This document shows, piece by piece, positions 1 to 8,067 of a stretch of DNA of 38,282 nucleotides. The stretch lies in assembly GCF_003347205.1 (NCBI RefSeq), contig NZ_QQBJ01000036.1, positions 1 to 38,282 on the forward strand, in the 5' to 3' direction. How positions within the stretch are numbered: the first letter of the stretch is position 1; the number at the start of each line of letters is the position of its first letter. Both the position numbers and the translations under genes were made by a program. This DNA comes from Mycolicibacterium moriokaense (GTDB taxonomy: Bacteria; Actinomycetota; Actinomycetes; Mycobacteriales; Mycobacteriaceae). Below the pieces are notes generated by a model that was not told the origin of the DNA, searched no databases, and saw only the letters and a program-made list of their open reading frames with translations.

Positions 1-72
1 CGCACCGCCGACCGCATCGCAGCCATCACCACCGAACGCACCCACAACCACAACAACACCCCACCCTTCTAA
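1..72 (+). CDS. C-terminal tail of a gene starting left of the window, possibly 13E12/DUF222 HNH family
   Basis: Frame 1 is open from the first base to a TAA at 70-72 and gives 23 residues ending HNHNNTPPF. Mycobacterial 13E12-repeat (DUF222) HNH endonuclease-like proteins often end in a basic helix with ERxxN-type residues followed by PPPF or PPF, and this tail resembles that. The family call rests on the short tail only and is tentative; no catalytic region is visible. Confidence 0.4.
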   Translation, partial: RTADRIAAITTERTHNHNNTPPF

Positions 73-94
73 CGGTGCAGCGGCGACGCCGCGG

Positions 95-577
95 TCATCC
101 GTCGGTGGGAACCCCCACCGCGCGTAGTACGTAATCCGGCGACACCTCGAACGCCAGCGACCGCAGAGGCAGGCGCGTCATGACGTCGTCGGGAATCGTG
201 GTCTTGTAGTTCAGCGACAGGTGACCTTCGAACTTCGGGTCGACCTCGGCGACATCGACTTCGATGTGCAACCCGGCGCGGGAGATGTCGGCTTTCACCG
301 GGCCGGTCTGCGGCGCATCCCACCGCTGGTCGATGGTGCGGCCCGCAAGCTTGGGCACTGATGACAGTGTGCCCAGAACGCGCTGCGAGGTGATGACCAG
401 TGAGCCGACGTAGCTTGCGATGTCGGCGTGAGCACGCTCACCGGGCACGGCCCCGCTGAATCGCCGCGTGACCGGAACGTACTCGGCCAGATACAGCACA
501 CCCTCGGCCTCGGCTTGTGTGCGTAGCTCCTTCGGCAGTCCCCCGATGCGGAGCAGCTTGCGCAGAAACACGGCCAT
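95..577 (-). CDS. conserved hypothetical protein, about 160 aa
   Basis: The protein begins MAVFLRKLLRIGG and has no signal peptide or membrane helix. The frame stays open upstream of this ATG, but an upstream start would run into the divergent PAP2 gene, so the ATG at 577-575 is preferred. The centre has a strand-rich pattern (GSLVITSQRVLGTL, then FEGHLSLNYKTTIP) that could be a small PH-like or lipid-binding beta fold, which is a guess from texture. It lies back to back with the PAP2 gene, with only about 15 bases between the starts. No function is assigned. Confidence 0.7.
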   Translation of the reverse strand: MAVFLRKLLRIGGLPKELRTQAEAEGVLYLAEYVPVTRRFSGAVPGERAHADIASYVGSLVITSQRVLGTLSSVPKLAGRTIDQRWDAPQTGPVKADISRAGLHIEVDVAEVDPKFEGHLSLNYKTTIPDDVMTRLPLRSLAFEVSPDYVLRAVGVPTDG

Positions 578-591
578 GTGGGCACCGTAGC

Positions 592-1272
592 GTGGTACCC
601 GTGCATGCGCGGAGAGGGTGGCTGGTTGCCTCGGTCGCATGCGCGCTCGTCCTGTACGCACTGCTGTGGATCGGCTTTGCGCAGCGGTGGGCATGGGTCG
701 ACGCGATCGACCGGCCCGCCATCGACGCGATGTTCGCTTACGGGACAGCCCATCCCGGCTGGGTGCAGTCGTGGGATCTGTTCTGCACGGTGCTGGGGCC
801 GACGGCTTTCCGGTTGGTGGCGCTGGTGGTGGTCGTCGTCGCCCTGACGCGGCGCAATGTGCGCACGGCACTGTTCCTCGTCATCTCCGTCGAACTCGGC
901 GGGTTGGTCACCGAAACCGCCAAGGCCGCCGCGAACCGACCACGGCCCGCCGAGGCGCTCGTGCAGGCGCCCTCGACGTCGTTCCCCTCGGGCCATGCGC
1001 AGGGCGTGATGGTCGGCGTGCTCGCTTTCCTGACCCTGCTCCTGCCGGTGGTGCGCCGACCGCTTCGCGTCTTGCTGGTCGCCCTGGGCGTCCTCATCGT
1101 CGTGGCGATCGGCGCCGGACGAGTGGTGCTGTGCGTGCACCATCCGTCCGATGTCCTCGCCGGCTGGGCGCTGGGCTACGTCTGGTTCGTCGTCTGCCTG
1201 ATGCTGGTGCCGCCCGCGAAACCGGTCACGGCAGCGGACGAAACACCGGCAGCGCACGGTAGTTCACGCTGA
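592..1272 (+). CDS. PAP2-family membrane phosphatase
   Basis: An integral-membrane phosphatase that would remove phosphate from a lipid phosphate (phosphatidic acid, undecaprenyl or polyprenyl phosphate). All three PAP2 motifs are present: K-x6-RP in KAAANRPRP, the PSGH motif in SFPSGHAQG, and R-x5-H-x3-D in GRVVLCVHHPSD. Several hydrophobic segments alternate with these motifs. The frame is open further upstream, but the divergent gene starts at 577, so GTG at 592 or GTG at 601 is the likely start; I chose 592 without a strong ribosome-binding site. The last 47 bases overlap the end of the convergent PAP2/lipid kinase gene. The substrate cannot be read from sequence. Confidence 0.85.
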   Translation: MVPVHARRGWLVASVACALVLYALLWIGFAQRWAWVDAIDRPAIDAMFAYGTAHPGWVQSWDLFCTVLGPTAFRLVALVVVVVALTRRNVRTALFLVISVELGGLVTETAKAAANRPRPAEALVQAPSTSFPSGHAQGVMVGVLAFLTLLLPVVRRPLRVLLVALGVLIVVAIGAGRVVLCVHHPSDVLAGWALGYVWFVVCLMLVPPAKPVTAADETPAAHGSSR

Positions 1273-2719
1273 AGCTCGCCTCGGCCAGGCGGGTGCCGAC
1301 CTCCCCGTCGTGGGCCAGGATGGTCGGCCCGTCGACGGCGGTGAAGGCGAACTCGGGGACCCGCATCTCGTGGTAGAGCGGGCTGCGTTCCAGCCGGCCC
1401 AGCGCAAGCGAGGTGATGATCCGCAGCGTGCTGAGCCGGCGGCCGGTTTCGAGAATGCGGACGTCGAGCAGGCCGTCGTCCATCCGCGTGCGTCGTGACG
1501 GCGCGAAGCCCGACGGCAGATACGTCGAATTGCCGAGAAAGAAGAGCGACGTCTGAAGGGTCTTGTTGTCGTAGGTGATTCGCACCGGCTGGTCGCGGCG
1601 CAACGTGCGGAACATCGCGTACATGCCGGCCAGCGGCTTGCCGATCTTGTGCTCGAGCTTCTCCCTGATCCGCACGAACCTCGGGTAGGCGCCGATGCTC
1701 GCGGTGTTGATGACGATCTGTTCCTCGTTCAGGCAGACCAGGTCGACGCACGCGACGACGCCGCGCTGGATGGCGTCGACGGTCTTGGCGACGCTGTCGC
1801 AGCCGATGTCCTTGGCGAAGTGGTTGAACGTGCCGCCGGGGAACACCGCCAACGGAAGATCGTGGTCGACCGCGACGCTCGCCGCGACCGACACCGTGCC
1901 GTCACCGCCACCGACGGCGAGCACCTCGGCGCGTTGCGCGGCCTCCCGCAACGCGGCCTCCAGGTCGTCGTCCTCGCCCAGTTCCACCACCTCCGCGGCG
2001 GGCAGGGCCGCATGCACCTCGTCGACGACGCGCGCCCCGGTGCCGCTGCCCGACGCCGGGTTGATCACCAGCACCACCCCTTTGCCGTCGGGCCGCTTCG
2101 CGGTGTCCACCCACAGCGGATCCGCAGCGGGGATCCGTGTCGGCGCGATCGGCGGCACGATGCGGCCCCCGAGCACGGCTACCCCGGCTCCGATCCCGAA
2201 GCCGGCGAACACGTCGCCCGGATAATGCGCGCCCACCACCACCCGCGACAGCCCGACCAGCCCGGCCAGGAGCGCGAGTCCCAGCCCAACGGGTGGACTC
2301 TCCAGGCCCACACCGACCGCGAACGCCGCAGCGCTGGCCGAATGCCCGGACGGTAGCGAGTTGGACGTCGGGAAGTGCCTGCTCTGCCGGGCCAACGGCA
2401 CCGACGTGCGGTTCGGCCTGGGCCGCTTCCAGACGCGTTTGGCGAACTGGTTGGTGAGCAGGCTCGTGACCGCCAGGCTCGCGACACCGCGCACCGCGCC
2501 GCGGGCCGTCGCACGATGGCGCGTGGCCATCAGCCCGGCCGCGATCGCGAACCAGAGCTTGGAGTGGTCAGCGGCCCAGGTCAGCCGCGGCATGGTGGCA
2601 TCGAGCAGCGGGCTGGGCGACTCGGCGACCGCCTCGAAGACCTCGCGGTCGAGCGTCCCCAACCCCTCGCCGATCTGCGTCAGGCCACGCAGCCCCTCTG
2701 GCTTCCGGCGAAATCGCAT
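1226..2719 (-). CDS. bifunctional PAP2 phosphatase / diacylglycerol kinase-family lipid kinase
   Basis: A 497-residue two-domain protein. Residues about 1-215 are a PAP2 domain with KRVWKRPRP, LPSGHSASA and SRVVVGAHYPGD. Residues about 215-497 are a DAGK/YegS-type lipid kinase with the nucleotide loop VLVINPASGSGTG, the GGGDGTV signature and the PGGTFNHFAKD segment. Such fusions are known in actinobacteria; the two activities would act on lipid phosphates and on diacylglycerol or a related lipid. The ATG at 2719-2717 lies within a CATG shared with an unused start of the divergent transpeptidase gene. The 3' end overlaps the other PAP2 gene by 47 bases, so two PAP2 genes converge on each other. 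Confidence 0.88.
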   Translation of the reverse strand: MRFRRKPEGLRGLTQIGEGLGTLDREVFEAVAESPSPLLDATMPRLTWAADHSKLWFAIAAGLMATRHRATARGAVRGVASLAVTSLLTNQFAKRVWKRPRPNRTSVPLARQSRHFPTSNSLPSGHSASAAAFAVGVGLESPPVGLGLALLAGLVGLSRVVVGAHYPGDVFAGFGIGAGVAVLGGRIVPPIAPTRIPAADPLWVDTAKRPDGKGVVLVINPASGSGTGARVVDEVHAALPAAEVVELGEDDDLEAALREAAQRAEVLAVGGGDGTVSVAASVAVDHDLPLAVFPGGTFNHFAKDIGCDSVAKTVDAIQRGVVACVDLVCLNEEQIVINTASIGAYPRFVRIREKLEHKIGKPLAGMYAMFRTLRRDQPVRITYDNKTLQTSLFFLGNSTYLPSGFAPSRRTRMDDGLLDVRILETGRRLSTLRIITSLALGRLERSPLYHEMRVPEFAFTAVDGPTILAHDGEVGTRLAEASFSVNYRALPVFRPLP

Positions 2720-2783
2720 GACGCAAATTTACCCAGGGGGCGACCTGCCCAATCCCGACCGCAAGCTGTGCAACCATGGCCCC

Positions 2784-3446
2784 GTGCGCCGGTGGCTGAT
2801 ATTCCTGATCCCGACGCTGCTCGTCGGCCTTGGCGCTGTCTGCGCGCCGGCGGGCCATGCGGACTACACGCCGTGGTTCGCGCCGAAGGTCGGCGACGCG
2901 ACGCAGGTGATTTCCGTTGTGGGAACGGGTGGTTCGTCGGCAAAGATCGACGTGTTCCAGCGCACGGCGGCGGGCTGGCAACCGGTCAAGGTCGGCATCC
3001 CCGCCTGGGTGGGTGCGAACGGCATGGCGCCACAGACCCACGACGGCCAGGCCAAGACCCCGATGGGGATCTTCACGCTGGATTTCGCCTTCGGCACCGC
3101 GCCGAATCCCGGCGGGGGACTGCAGTACGTGCAGGTCGGCCCCGACCACTGGTGGGACGGCGACATGAGCAGCCCGACCTACAACACCATGCAGGTGTGC
3201 AAGAAATCGCAGTGCCCGTTTCGCACCGACCCCGCGAGCGGCACCGAGAACCTCCAGATCCCGCAGTACGTGCACGCCGTGGTGATGGGCGTCAACAAGG
3301 CGCGCGTGCCGGGCAACGGAGGCGCGTTCTTCCTGCACGCCACCGACGGCGGCCCGACTGCCGGATGCGTCGCGATCGATGACGGCATGTTGGTCGAGAT
3401 CATGCGCTGGCTGCAGCCGGGCGCGTTGATCGCGGTCACCCAGTAG
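2784..3446 (+). CDS. exported L,D-transpeptidase-family protein (atypical YkuD motif)
   Basis: A 220-residue protein with an N-terminal signal sequence (VRRWLIFLIPTLLVG, ending near AGHA) and a C-terminal catalytic-type motif, FFLHATDGGPTAGCVAI, with His185 and Cys195. The YkuD family catalyses 3-3 cross-linking of peptidoglycan or attachment of proteins to it. The usual motif is S/T-H-G-C; here it is T-A-G-C with a shorter His-Cys distance, as in a divergent actinobacterial branch. GTG at 2784 is preferred because it places basic residues directly before the hydrophobic core; ATG at 2718 is in frame but would add an unlikely N-terminus. It ends 3 bases before the convergent NTF2-like gene. 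Confidence 0.78.
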   Translation: MRRWLIFLIPTLLVGLGAVCAPAGHADYTPWFAPKVGDATQVISVVGTGGSSAKIDVFQRTAAGWQPVKVGIPAWVGANGMAPQTHDGQAKTPMGIFTLDFAFGTAPNPGGGLQYVQVGPDHWWDGDMSSPTYNTMQVCKKSQCPFRTDPASGTENLQIPQYVHAVVMGVNKARVPGNGGAFFLHATDGGPTAGCVAIDDGMLVEIMRWLQPGALIAVTQ

Positions 3447-3449
3447 TGC

Positions 3450-3911
3450 TCAGATGTTCAGTGCCTCACCGGGTTTGGCTTTGAAATTGGTGATCGACTC
3501 GGTGGACATCGTCACCTCGTAGGTGCGTTGGTAGCCGGTGGCCGAAATGCGCCAGCCGTCGGGGGTGCGCCGGTAGCGGTCGTGATAGAAGGCCGCGCCA
3601 TAGAGCATGAAGTCGAAGTCCGGGACGATCACGCGGTCCTGCAGGTACCAGGTGCCGGTGGCCTCGTCGCCGTCGACGTCGATCTCGGGATGGGTCACCC
3701 GGTGCTCGGTGAGGATGTTCGCAGGCATCGAGGTGCGCATGAACTCGACCAGCGTGTCGCGGTCGGTGAAGTGGTGCTCCTCGCCGAGCGAGCTGCCGTA
3801 ATCGCCGACGATGTCCTCGGTCAGCGTGTCGGCAAACTCGTCCCAGTGCTTGGTGTCCAGCGCCCGAAGGTACCGGTACTTCACCCGCATGATGTCGTCG
3901 ATGTCACCCAT
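3450..3911 (-). CDS. NTF2-like / SnoaL-like protein
   Basis: A 153-residue soluble protein with the NTF2-like cone fold pattern: an N-terminal helix (DDIMRVKYRYLRALDTKHWDEFADTLTE would be one broken helix), then the strands typical of SnoaL and ring-hydroxylating small-subunit relatives (EATGTWYLQDRVI, AAFYHDRYRRTPDGWRIS). This superfamily contains isomerases, dehydratases and non-catalytic members, so no reaction is assigned. The ATG at 3911-3909 matches the normal start of the fold; longer in-frame starts would run into the divergent Hsp70-like gene. It sits tail to tail with the transpeptidase and head to head with the Hsp70-like gene, 94 bases away. Confidence 0.8.
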   Translation of the reverse strand: MGDIDDIMRVKYRYLRALDTKHWDEFADTLTEDIVGDYGSSLGEEHHFTDRDTLVEFMRTSMPANILTEHRVTHPEIDVDGDEATGTWYLQDRVIVPDFDFMLYGAAFYHDRYRRTPDGWRISATGYQRTYEVTMSTESITNFKAKPGEALNI

Positions 3912-4005
3912 GCCGGGGATAGTACTGAGCAGCAGCGAGATCCGGCCCCGGGCACGGAGTGTCTGAGCCGTATCCAGCCCCATCGCAGCTAGGGTGTGGG
4001 CCGTT

Positions 4006-5856
4006 ATGAGCGACCCGTTGGGGTTGTCGGTAGGGACAACAAACCTGGTCGCGGCGCGTGTCGGCAACCAACCTGTGACGCGCCGCTCGATGCTGACCCT
4101 TGCCCAATCCGGCGGCACCATCAGCGGCTTCGTCGAGCGGGTGGGGGACCGGGTGCCGCTGGTGACCCCCGACGGGACGAGCTATCGCGCCGAACAGCTA
4201 CTGGTCGAGGCGCTCGACGCCATGGTGGCGTTGGGCGGCGGCCCGTCATCCGACGTGGCGATCGCGGTTCCCGCGCATTGGAGCGCGTCGGCCACGTGGG
4301 CGTTCCGGAGCGCGCTGGGCAACAGCAAGACCCTGGCGCAGACCGGCCAGCCCGTCCGGGTGGTGTCCGACGCCACCGCGGCGCTGACGGCCTTGCAGGC
4401 CAACCCGGGCATCGCCGCCACCGGCGTCGTCGCGCTGCTCGACTTCGGCGGCAGTGGCACCAGCATCACGCTGGCCGACGCGTCGGCGTCGTTCGCGCCG
4501 ATCGGGGAGACGGTGCGTCACCAGGACTTCTCCGGCGATCTGATCGACCAGGCGCTGCTGGCACACGTTTTGGAGAACCTCGCCGACAAGGTTGATCCGG
4601 CAGGCACCACCGCCGTCGAGTCGCTGGCCAAACTGCGCGAGGAATGCCGACGGGCCAAGGAGCGGCTGTCCGCCGACACCGCGACGCAACTGGTCCTCGA
4701 CGTGCAGGGTTATCGCGCCGACATCAGGCTGACCCGCGACGAGTTGCAGGACCTGATTGGACGCCCGCTGGACGGCGCGATCTCCGCGTTGGACGAACTG
4801 GCCGAGCGCAACGGCACCTCGGCCACCGGCCTGGCCGCGGTCGCGATCGTCGGCGGTGGTGCCAGTATTCCCCTTGTCGCACAACGACTTTCCGAGCACA
4901 CCCAGCTGCCCGTGGTAACCACGCCGCAGCCCGCTCTCAATGCGGCCGTCGGCGCCGCGCTGTCCGCCGCGTTCGGGGCCGACGCTGACGCGCCCACCGG
5001 AGTCAATGCGGCGACCGCGCTGGACGCGGAGGCCCCGACCGGCGCCGCTGCCGCCGCCATCGAGGCGACGGCGGCAGCACCCGTCTACGACGGTCCCGGT
5101 CCCGATGCTCCCGGCTCGGCGACCTTCCGCGCGTTGGCCTGGTCGCAGGAGGAGGGCGGCGAGGAGCTCGTTCCCTATACCGGCGAAAACCCTTATCAGA
5201 TAACTGATTCTGATGTTCGGCCGGCGGTGGAGTACGTGCCGACGACGGGCAGGGTCTACGCGGAGCCGCACCGGCCTTGGCACAGGGTGACAGCGCTGGC
5301 GATCGGAGTCGCCGCCGTCATCGCCATCGTCGCGGTCGGTGGGGTGGCGTACGCACTGACGAGCGCGACGGAGTCCACCAAGGCGAGCGAGGCGCCGAGC
5401 CCCCCGGAACCCAAGCAGCCCGAGCCCAAGCAGCCAGAGCCGCCGAGCCAGGAACCGCCGAAGCAGGAGAGCCCTCCGCCGCCCGAGCCGCCGAGCCCGG
5501 AGCCGCCGCCGCCCAGCCAGGTGACGGTCACCAGCGAAGCGCCGCCGCCCCCACCGCCTCCGTCGTCCACCCCGACGACGACGCCGCACCTGACCACCAC
5601 CAGGACCACCACCACGACATCGCCGACCACCACGACGACGTCACCCACGACGACAACGACAACGTCACCCACGACGACAACCACCACCACCACGACGACA
5701 ACGACCACGACGAGCACGACGCCGTCGATGACGACGACGTATGTCCGGGTGCCGTTCGTGCCGGTACCGGTGCCCATTCAGGTGCCCAACCAGGGGCCGG
5801 CGCCGCAGCCGCCGGCCTATCAGGAGCCCGTCTACCCGCAAAGCCCCTGGGGTTAG
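4006..5856 (+). CDS. membrane-anchored Hsp70-like ATPase with extracytoplasmic Pro/Thr-rich tail
   Basis: A 616-residue protein. Residues about 1-325 form an actin/Hsp70-type nucleotide-binding domain: phosphate-1 motif LGLSVGTTNL, phosphate-2 motif LLDFGGSGTSITL, and adenosine motif VAIVGGGASIPL. The peptide-binding domain of DnaK is missing. An Ala-rich linker follows, then one membrane helix at about 430-452 (VTALAIGVAAVIAIVAVGG), then about 160 residues of Pro/Glu/Lys and Thr repeats ending in a Pro-rich segment. Expected topology is cytoplasmic ATPase and exported tail. The ATG at 4006 is chosen over GTG at 3994 because it begins the conserved Hsp70 N-terminal strand. Mycobacterial proline-rich proteins of this layout exist, but I do not know a proven function. 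Confidence 0.85.
   Translation: MSDPLGLSVGTTNLVAARVGNQPVTRRSMLTLAQSGGTISGFVERVGDRVPLVTPDGTSYRAEQLLVEALDAMVALGGGPSSDVAIAVPAHWSASATWAFRSALGNSKTLAQTGQPVRVVSDATAALTALQANPGIAATGVVALLDFGGSGTSITLADASASFAPIGETVRHQDFSGDLIDQALLAHVLENLADKVDPAGTTAVESLAKLREECRRAKERLSADTATQLVLDVQGYRADIRLTRDELQDLIGRPLDGAISALDELAERNGTSATGLAAVAIVGGGASIPLVAQRLSEHTQLPVVTTPQPALNAAVGAALSAAFGADADAPTGVNAATALDAEAPTGAAAAAIEATAAAPVYDGPGPDAPGSATFRALAWSQEEGGEELVPYTGENPYQITDSDVRPAVEYVPTTGRVYAEPHRPWHRVTALAIGVAAVIAIVAVGGVAYALTSATESTKASEAPSPPEPKQPEPKQPEPPSQEPPKQESPPPPEPPSPEPPPPSQVTVTSEAPPPPPPPSSTPTTTPHLTTTRTTTTTSPTTTTTSPTTTTTTSPTTTTTTTTTTTTTTSTTPSMTTTYVRVPFVPVPVPIQVPNQGPAPQPPAYQEPVYPQSPWG
5398..5745 (+). repeat. low-complexity coding repeats (Pro-Glu-Lys, then poly-Thr)
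   Basis: Within the Hsp70-like gene. First come repeated EPKQP units, then PPEPPSPEPP-type runs, then long runs of ACC/ACG threonine codons broken by SP. The repeats give an extended, probably O-mannosylated stalk outside the membrane (inference). The simple codon repeats make length variation between strains likely. Confidence 0.85.
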
Positions 5857-5901
5857 TCAGCCCTTTCTCGGGCCGCAATACCGTGCGCCTTTTATCGCTA
5901 A

Positions 5902-5929
5902 TTGCCGCGTACTTGCACGGTGGTAAATA
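5902..5929 (+). promoter_or_regulatory. possible SigA-type promoter for the polysaccharide locus
   Basis: TTGCCG at 5902-5907 and TAAATA at 5924-5929 are separated by 16 bases, about 45 bases before the first start codon of the six-gene run. This is the only AT-rich stretch in the 118-base gap. I found no GTTT/GGGTA pair of the SigF/SigB type. The match is weak. Confidence 0.28.
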
Positions 5930-5974
5930 TCGTTTGCTCTCGGGCGGCAATTGCAGACACGGCTGGGCGGAGTG

Positions 5975-6829
5975 ATGTGTAACAGGGGACGACTGCGCTT
6001 CGGGGCGAGCGTCGAAGGTGGCCCACTGGCCGCCGACGAACTGGCTGCCCTGAGCGCTGCTATCGGCACGGCCCTCGACATCGTGCTGTGGTTCGAGGAC
6101 TTTCACGCGGCCCCGCCCGTCGCCGGCCTCGAAGCTGTCGACAGCGCCGGTGCGCTGCCGATCATCACCTGGGAACCCTGGCACGCCACCGTCGAGTCGA
6201 TCACCCATGGGAGGCTAGACGATCACCTGATCGCCTGGGCCGATGCGCTGCGCGAGTGCGGGTTTGCAGTGGGCCTCCGGTTCGCACATGAATTCAACGG
6301 CGACTGGTATCCGTGGACTCCGGCGCACGGCGCGTCGGCCGCACAGTTCGTGGCGGCATGGCGGCACGTGCACGACATATTTCGACAGCGTCGCGCGACG
6401 AACGTGGTGTGGCTGTGGTCCCCCAACGCGGTATCGGTCGCCACCGAGGTGCTGAGGGCCTGGTACCCGGGCCACGCATATGTTGATGTGTTAGCTGTTG
6501 ACGGCTATAACTGGGGAGACGCGCTACCGGGCTGCGAATGGATACAACCGACCGAGTTATTCGATCCAATAATGGCAGAATTGCGAACCCTCGACGCCGA
6601 GAAACCGATACTCATCGCCGAAGTCGGCTGCGCCGAGCAGGGCGGCTCGAAACCGGACTGGATCGCCGATTTCGTCGACTATCTGAACGGACGGCCCGAC
6701 ATCGACGGCTTCATCTGGTTCGAACACGACAAAGAGACCGACTGGCGCCTGGTCAGCAGCGCCGCCGCAACGCGTGCCATGGCCCGCGCGCTGGCGCAGC
6801 GGTCCGCCACCTCTGAGGCAGCGGGATGA
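5975..6829 (+). CDS. GH26-like glycoside hydrolase
   Basis: A 284-residue (beta/alpha)8 glycosidase-like protein. The segment RFAHEFNGDWYPW carries the expected general acid/base Glu of family 26 (mannanase and related beta-glycanases), and ILIAEVGCAEQGG carries a Glu at the nucleophile position. GFIWFEHDKETDWRL near the end fits strand 8. No signal peptide is visible from the ATG at 5975 (GGCGGAG just upstream) or from TTG at 5951, so the enzyme looks cytoplasmic or non-classically exported, which is odd for a polysaccharide hydrolase. Its stop overlaps the next start as ATGA. Position before a GT2 synthase suggests trimming or editing of the polymer made there (inference). Confidence 0.82.
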   Translation: MCNRGRLRFGASVEGGPLAADELAALSAAIGTALDIVLWFEDFHAAPPVAGLEAVDSAGALPIITWEPWHATVESITHGRLDDHLIAWADALRECGFAVGLRFAHEFNGDWYPWTPAHGASAAQFVAAWRHVHDIFRQRRATNVVWLWSPNAVSVATEVLRAWYPGHAYVDVLAVDGYNWGDALPGCEWIQPTELFDPIMAELRTLDAEKPILIAEVGCAEQGGSKPDWIADFVDYLNGRPDIDGFIWFEHDKETDWRLVSSAAATRAMARALAQRSATSEAAG

Positions 6830-8067
6830 CGTCGGACATCGTCAGCGACGATTTCGTGCTCGCCCCCGAGGTGGAGGAAGCCCGGATGCGCTCACTGCAG
6901 CAACTGCAACTCCTCGGTTCGCCGCCGGAGGAGCGCTTCGCGCGCATCACCCGGATGGCGCGCCAGGTGTTCCGGGTGCCGATGGCGTCGGTGTCCCTGT
7001 TGGACCGCGACGAGCAGTGGTTCAAGCAGGTCGACGGCCTGGACATCGGCGGTGCGGTGCCGCGTGAGGAGACGGTGTGCCAGGCGACGGTCGCGCGGAC
7101 CTACGCAGGCGTCGACGACCGCGCGCTGGTGCTCGAGGATGCGCGCGACCACCCGGTGTTCTGCGAGCTGCCCGCCATCCGCAGCGAGGGCGGCGTGCGG
7201 TTCTACGCCGGCTATCCGCTGTTCGGCCCCGGTGGCCACGCGGTCGGCACGTTCTGCATCTACGACAGCGAGCCGCGAACCCTCGACAGCGACCAACTCG
7301 ACACCTTCCGCGAGCTGGCCGGCTGGGCCCAGCGCGAACTCGAGCAGTCCGACGAGATGGACCGGGCCGCGCAGGTGCAGCGTCACCTGCTGCCGCGGGC
7401 CCTCGGTGAGCTGCCCGGCTACAGCGTGTGCGCGCTGTGTCTGCCTGCTTTCGCGGTCGGCGGCGATTTCTACGACCACTATCCCTCCCAGCGAGGGGTG
7501 ATCCTGACCGTCGCCGACGTGATGGGCAAGGGCCTCGGCGCCGCGATCCTGACGGCGAGCGTGCGCTCGGCACTGCGCGCCGCGTCGCGGGCGGTCGAGG
7601 CGGTGACCGACGACGCCGACCTCGCCGACGCGGTGAACTCGGTGGCCGCGCAACTGGCCGACGATCTGGCCAGCACCGACACCTTCGTCACGCTCTTTCA
7701 CGCGCGGCTGGACACCGCCACCGGATCGGTGAGCTACGTGGACGCGGGCCACGGCTTCGCCGTCGTCGTGCGCAATAGCGGTGTGGTGCAACCCTTGTCG
7801 AGCGAGGGGCTGCCCCTCGGGGTGTTGCCGGACGACGAGTGGGTCTCCAGCGAGGTCGTGCTCGAGCCCGGCGAGACGCTCGTCATCGCGTCCGACGGGG
7901 TGCTGGACCTGATCGGCGACGGCAGCGACGTGCGGCCCGCGCTGACGTTCGTGGCCGAGCATCCCGACCCGGCCGACCTGTGCGCCCAGGCGAGGGCGCT
8001 CGCCGCGGCGAACGCACCGTTGGACGACATCACCCTGGTCGCGGTGCGCAGGGAGCGCGCCGGATGA
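6826..8067 (+). CDS. GAF domain / PP2C (SpoIIE, RsbU-type) serine phosphatase
   Basis: A 413-residue soluble regulator. Residues about 25-172 form a GAF sensor domain (VFRVPMASVSLLDRDEQWFKQ, then RFYAGYPLFGPGGHAVGTFCIYD). A short helical linker, SDEMDRAAQVQRHLLP, leads into the PP2C domain. Metal-binding acidic residues are visible in VGGDFYD (D214, D217), VADVMGKG (D231), ASDGVLD (D357) and LDDITLV (D400, D401). In partner switching this class removes phosphate from a STAS antagonist; the STAS gene lies two genes downstream. The signal sensed by the GAF domain is unknown. It overlaps both neighbours by ATGA. Confidence 0.92.
   Translation: MTSDIVSDDFVLAPEVEEARMRSLQQLQLLGSPPEERFARITRMARQVFRVPMASVSLLDRDEQWFKQVDGLDIGGAVPREETVCQATVARTYAGVDDRALVLEDARDHPVFCELPAIRSEGGVRFYAGYPLFGPGGHAVGTFCIYDSEPRTLDSDQLDTFRELAGWAQRELEQSDEMDRAAQVQRHLLPRALGELPGYSVCALCLPAFAVGGDFYDHYPSQRGVILTVADVMGKGLGAAILTASVRSALRAASRAVEAVTDDADLADAVNSVAAQLADDLASTDTFVTLFHARLDTATGSVSYVDAGHGFAVVVRNSGVVQPLSSEGLPLGVLPDDEWVSSEVVLEPGETLVIASDGVLDLIGDGSDVRPALTFVAEHPDPADLCAQARALAAANAPLDDITLVAVRRERAG

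Noticed and set aside
2361-2783. Upstream extension of the first L,D-transpeptidase to 361 residues
   Set aside because: The added part is antisense to the PAP2/kinase gene, and the signal peptide begins at GTG 2784.
4246-5589. Long open frame on the minus strand opposite the Hsp70-like gene
   Set aside because: Arg/Gly-rich translation with no motif; it mirrors codon bias of the clear plus-strand gene.
5580-5740. Repeats resembling a CRISPR or minisatellite array
   Set aside because: They are in-frame Thr codon runs within a coding gene, with no unique spacers.
5857-5974. SigF/SigB-type promoter for the partner-switch locus
   Set aside because: I looked for GTTT with GGGTA at the right spacing and found none; only a weak SigA-like pair is listed.
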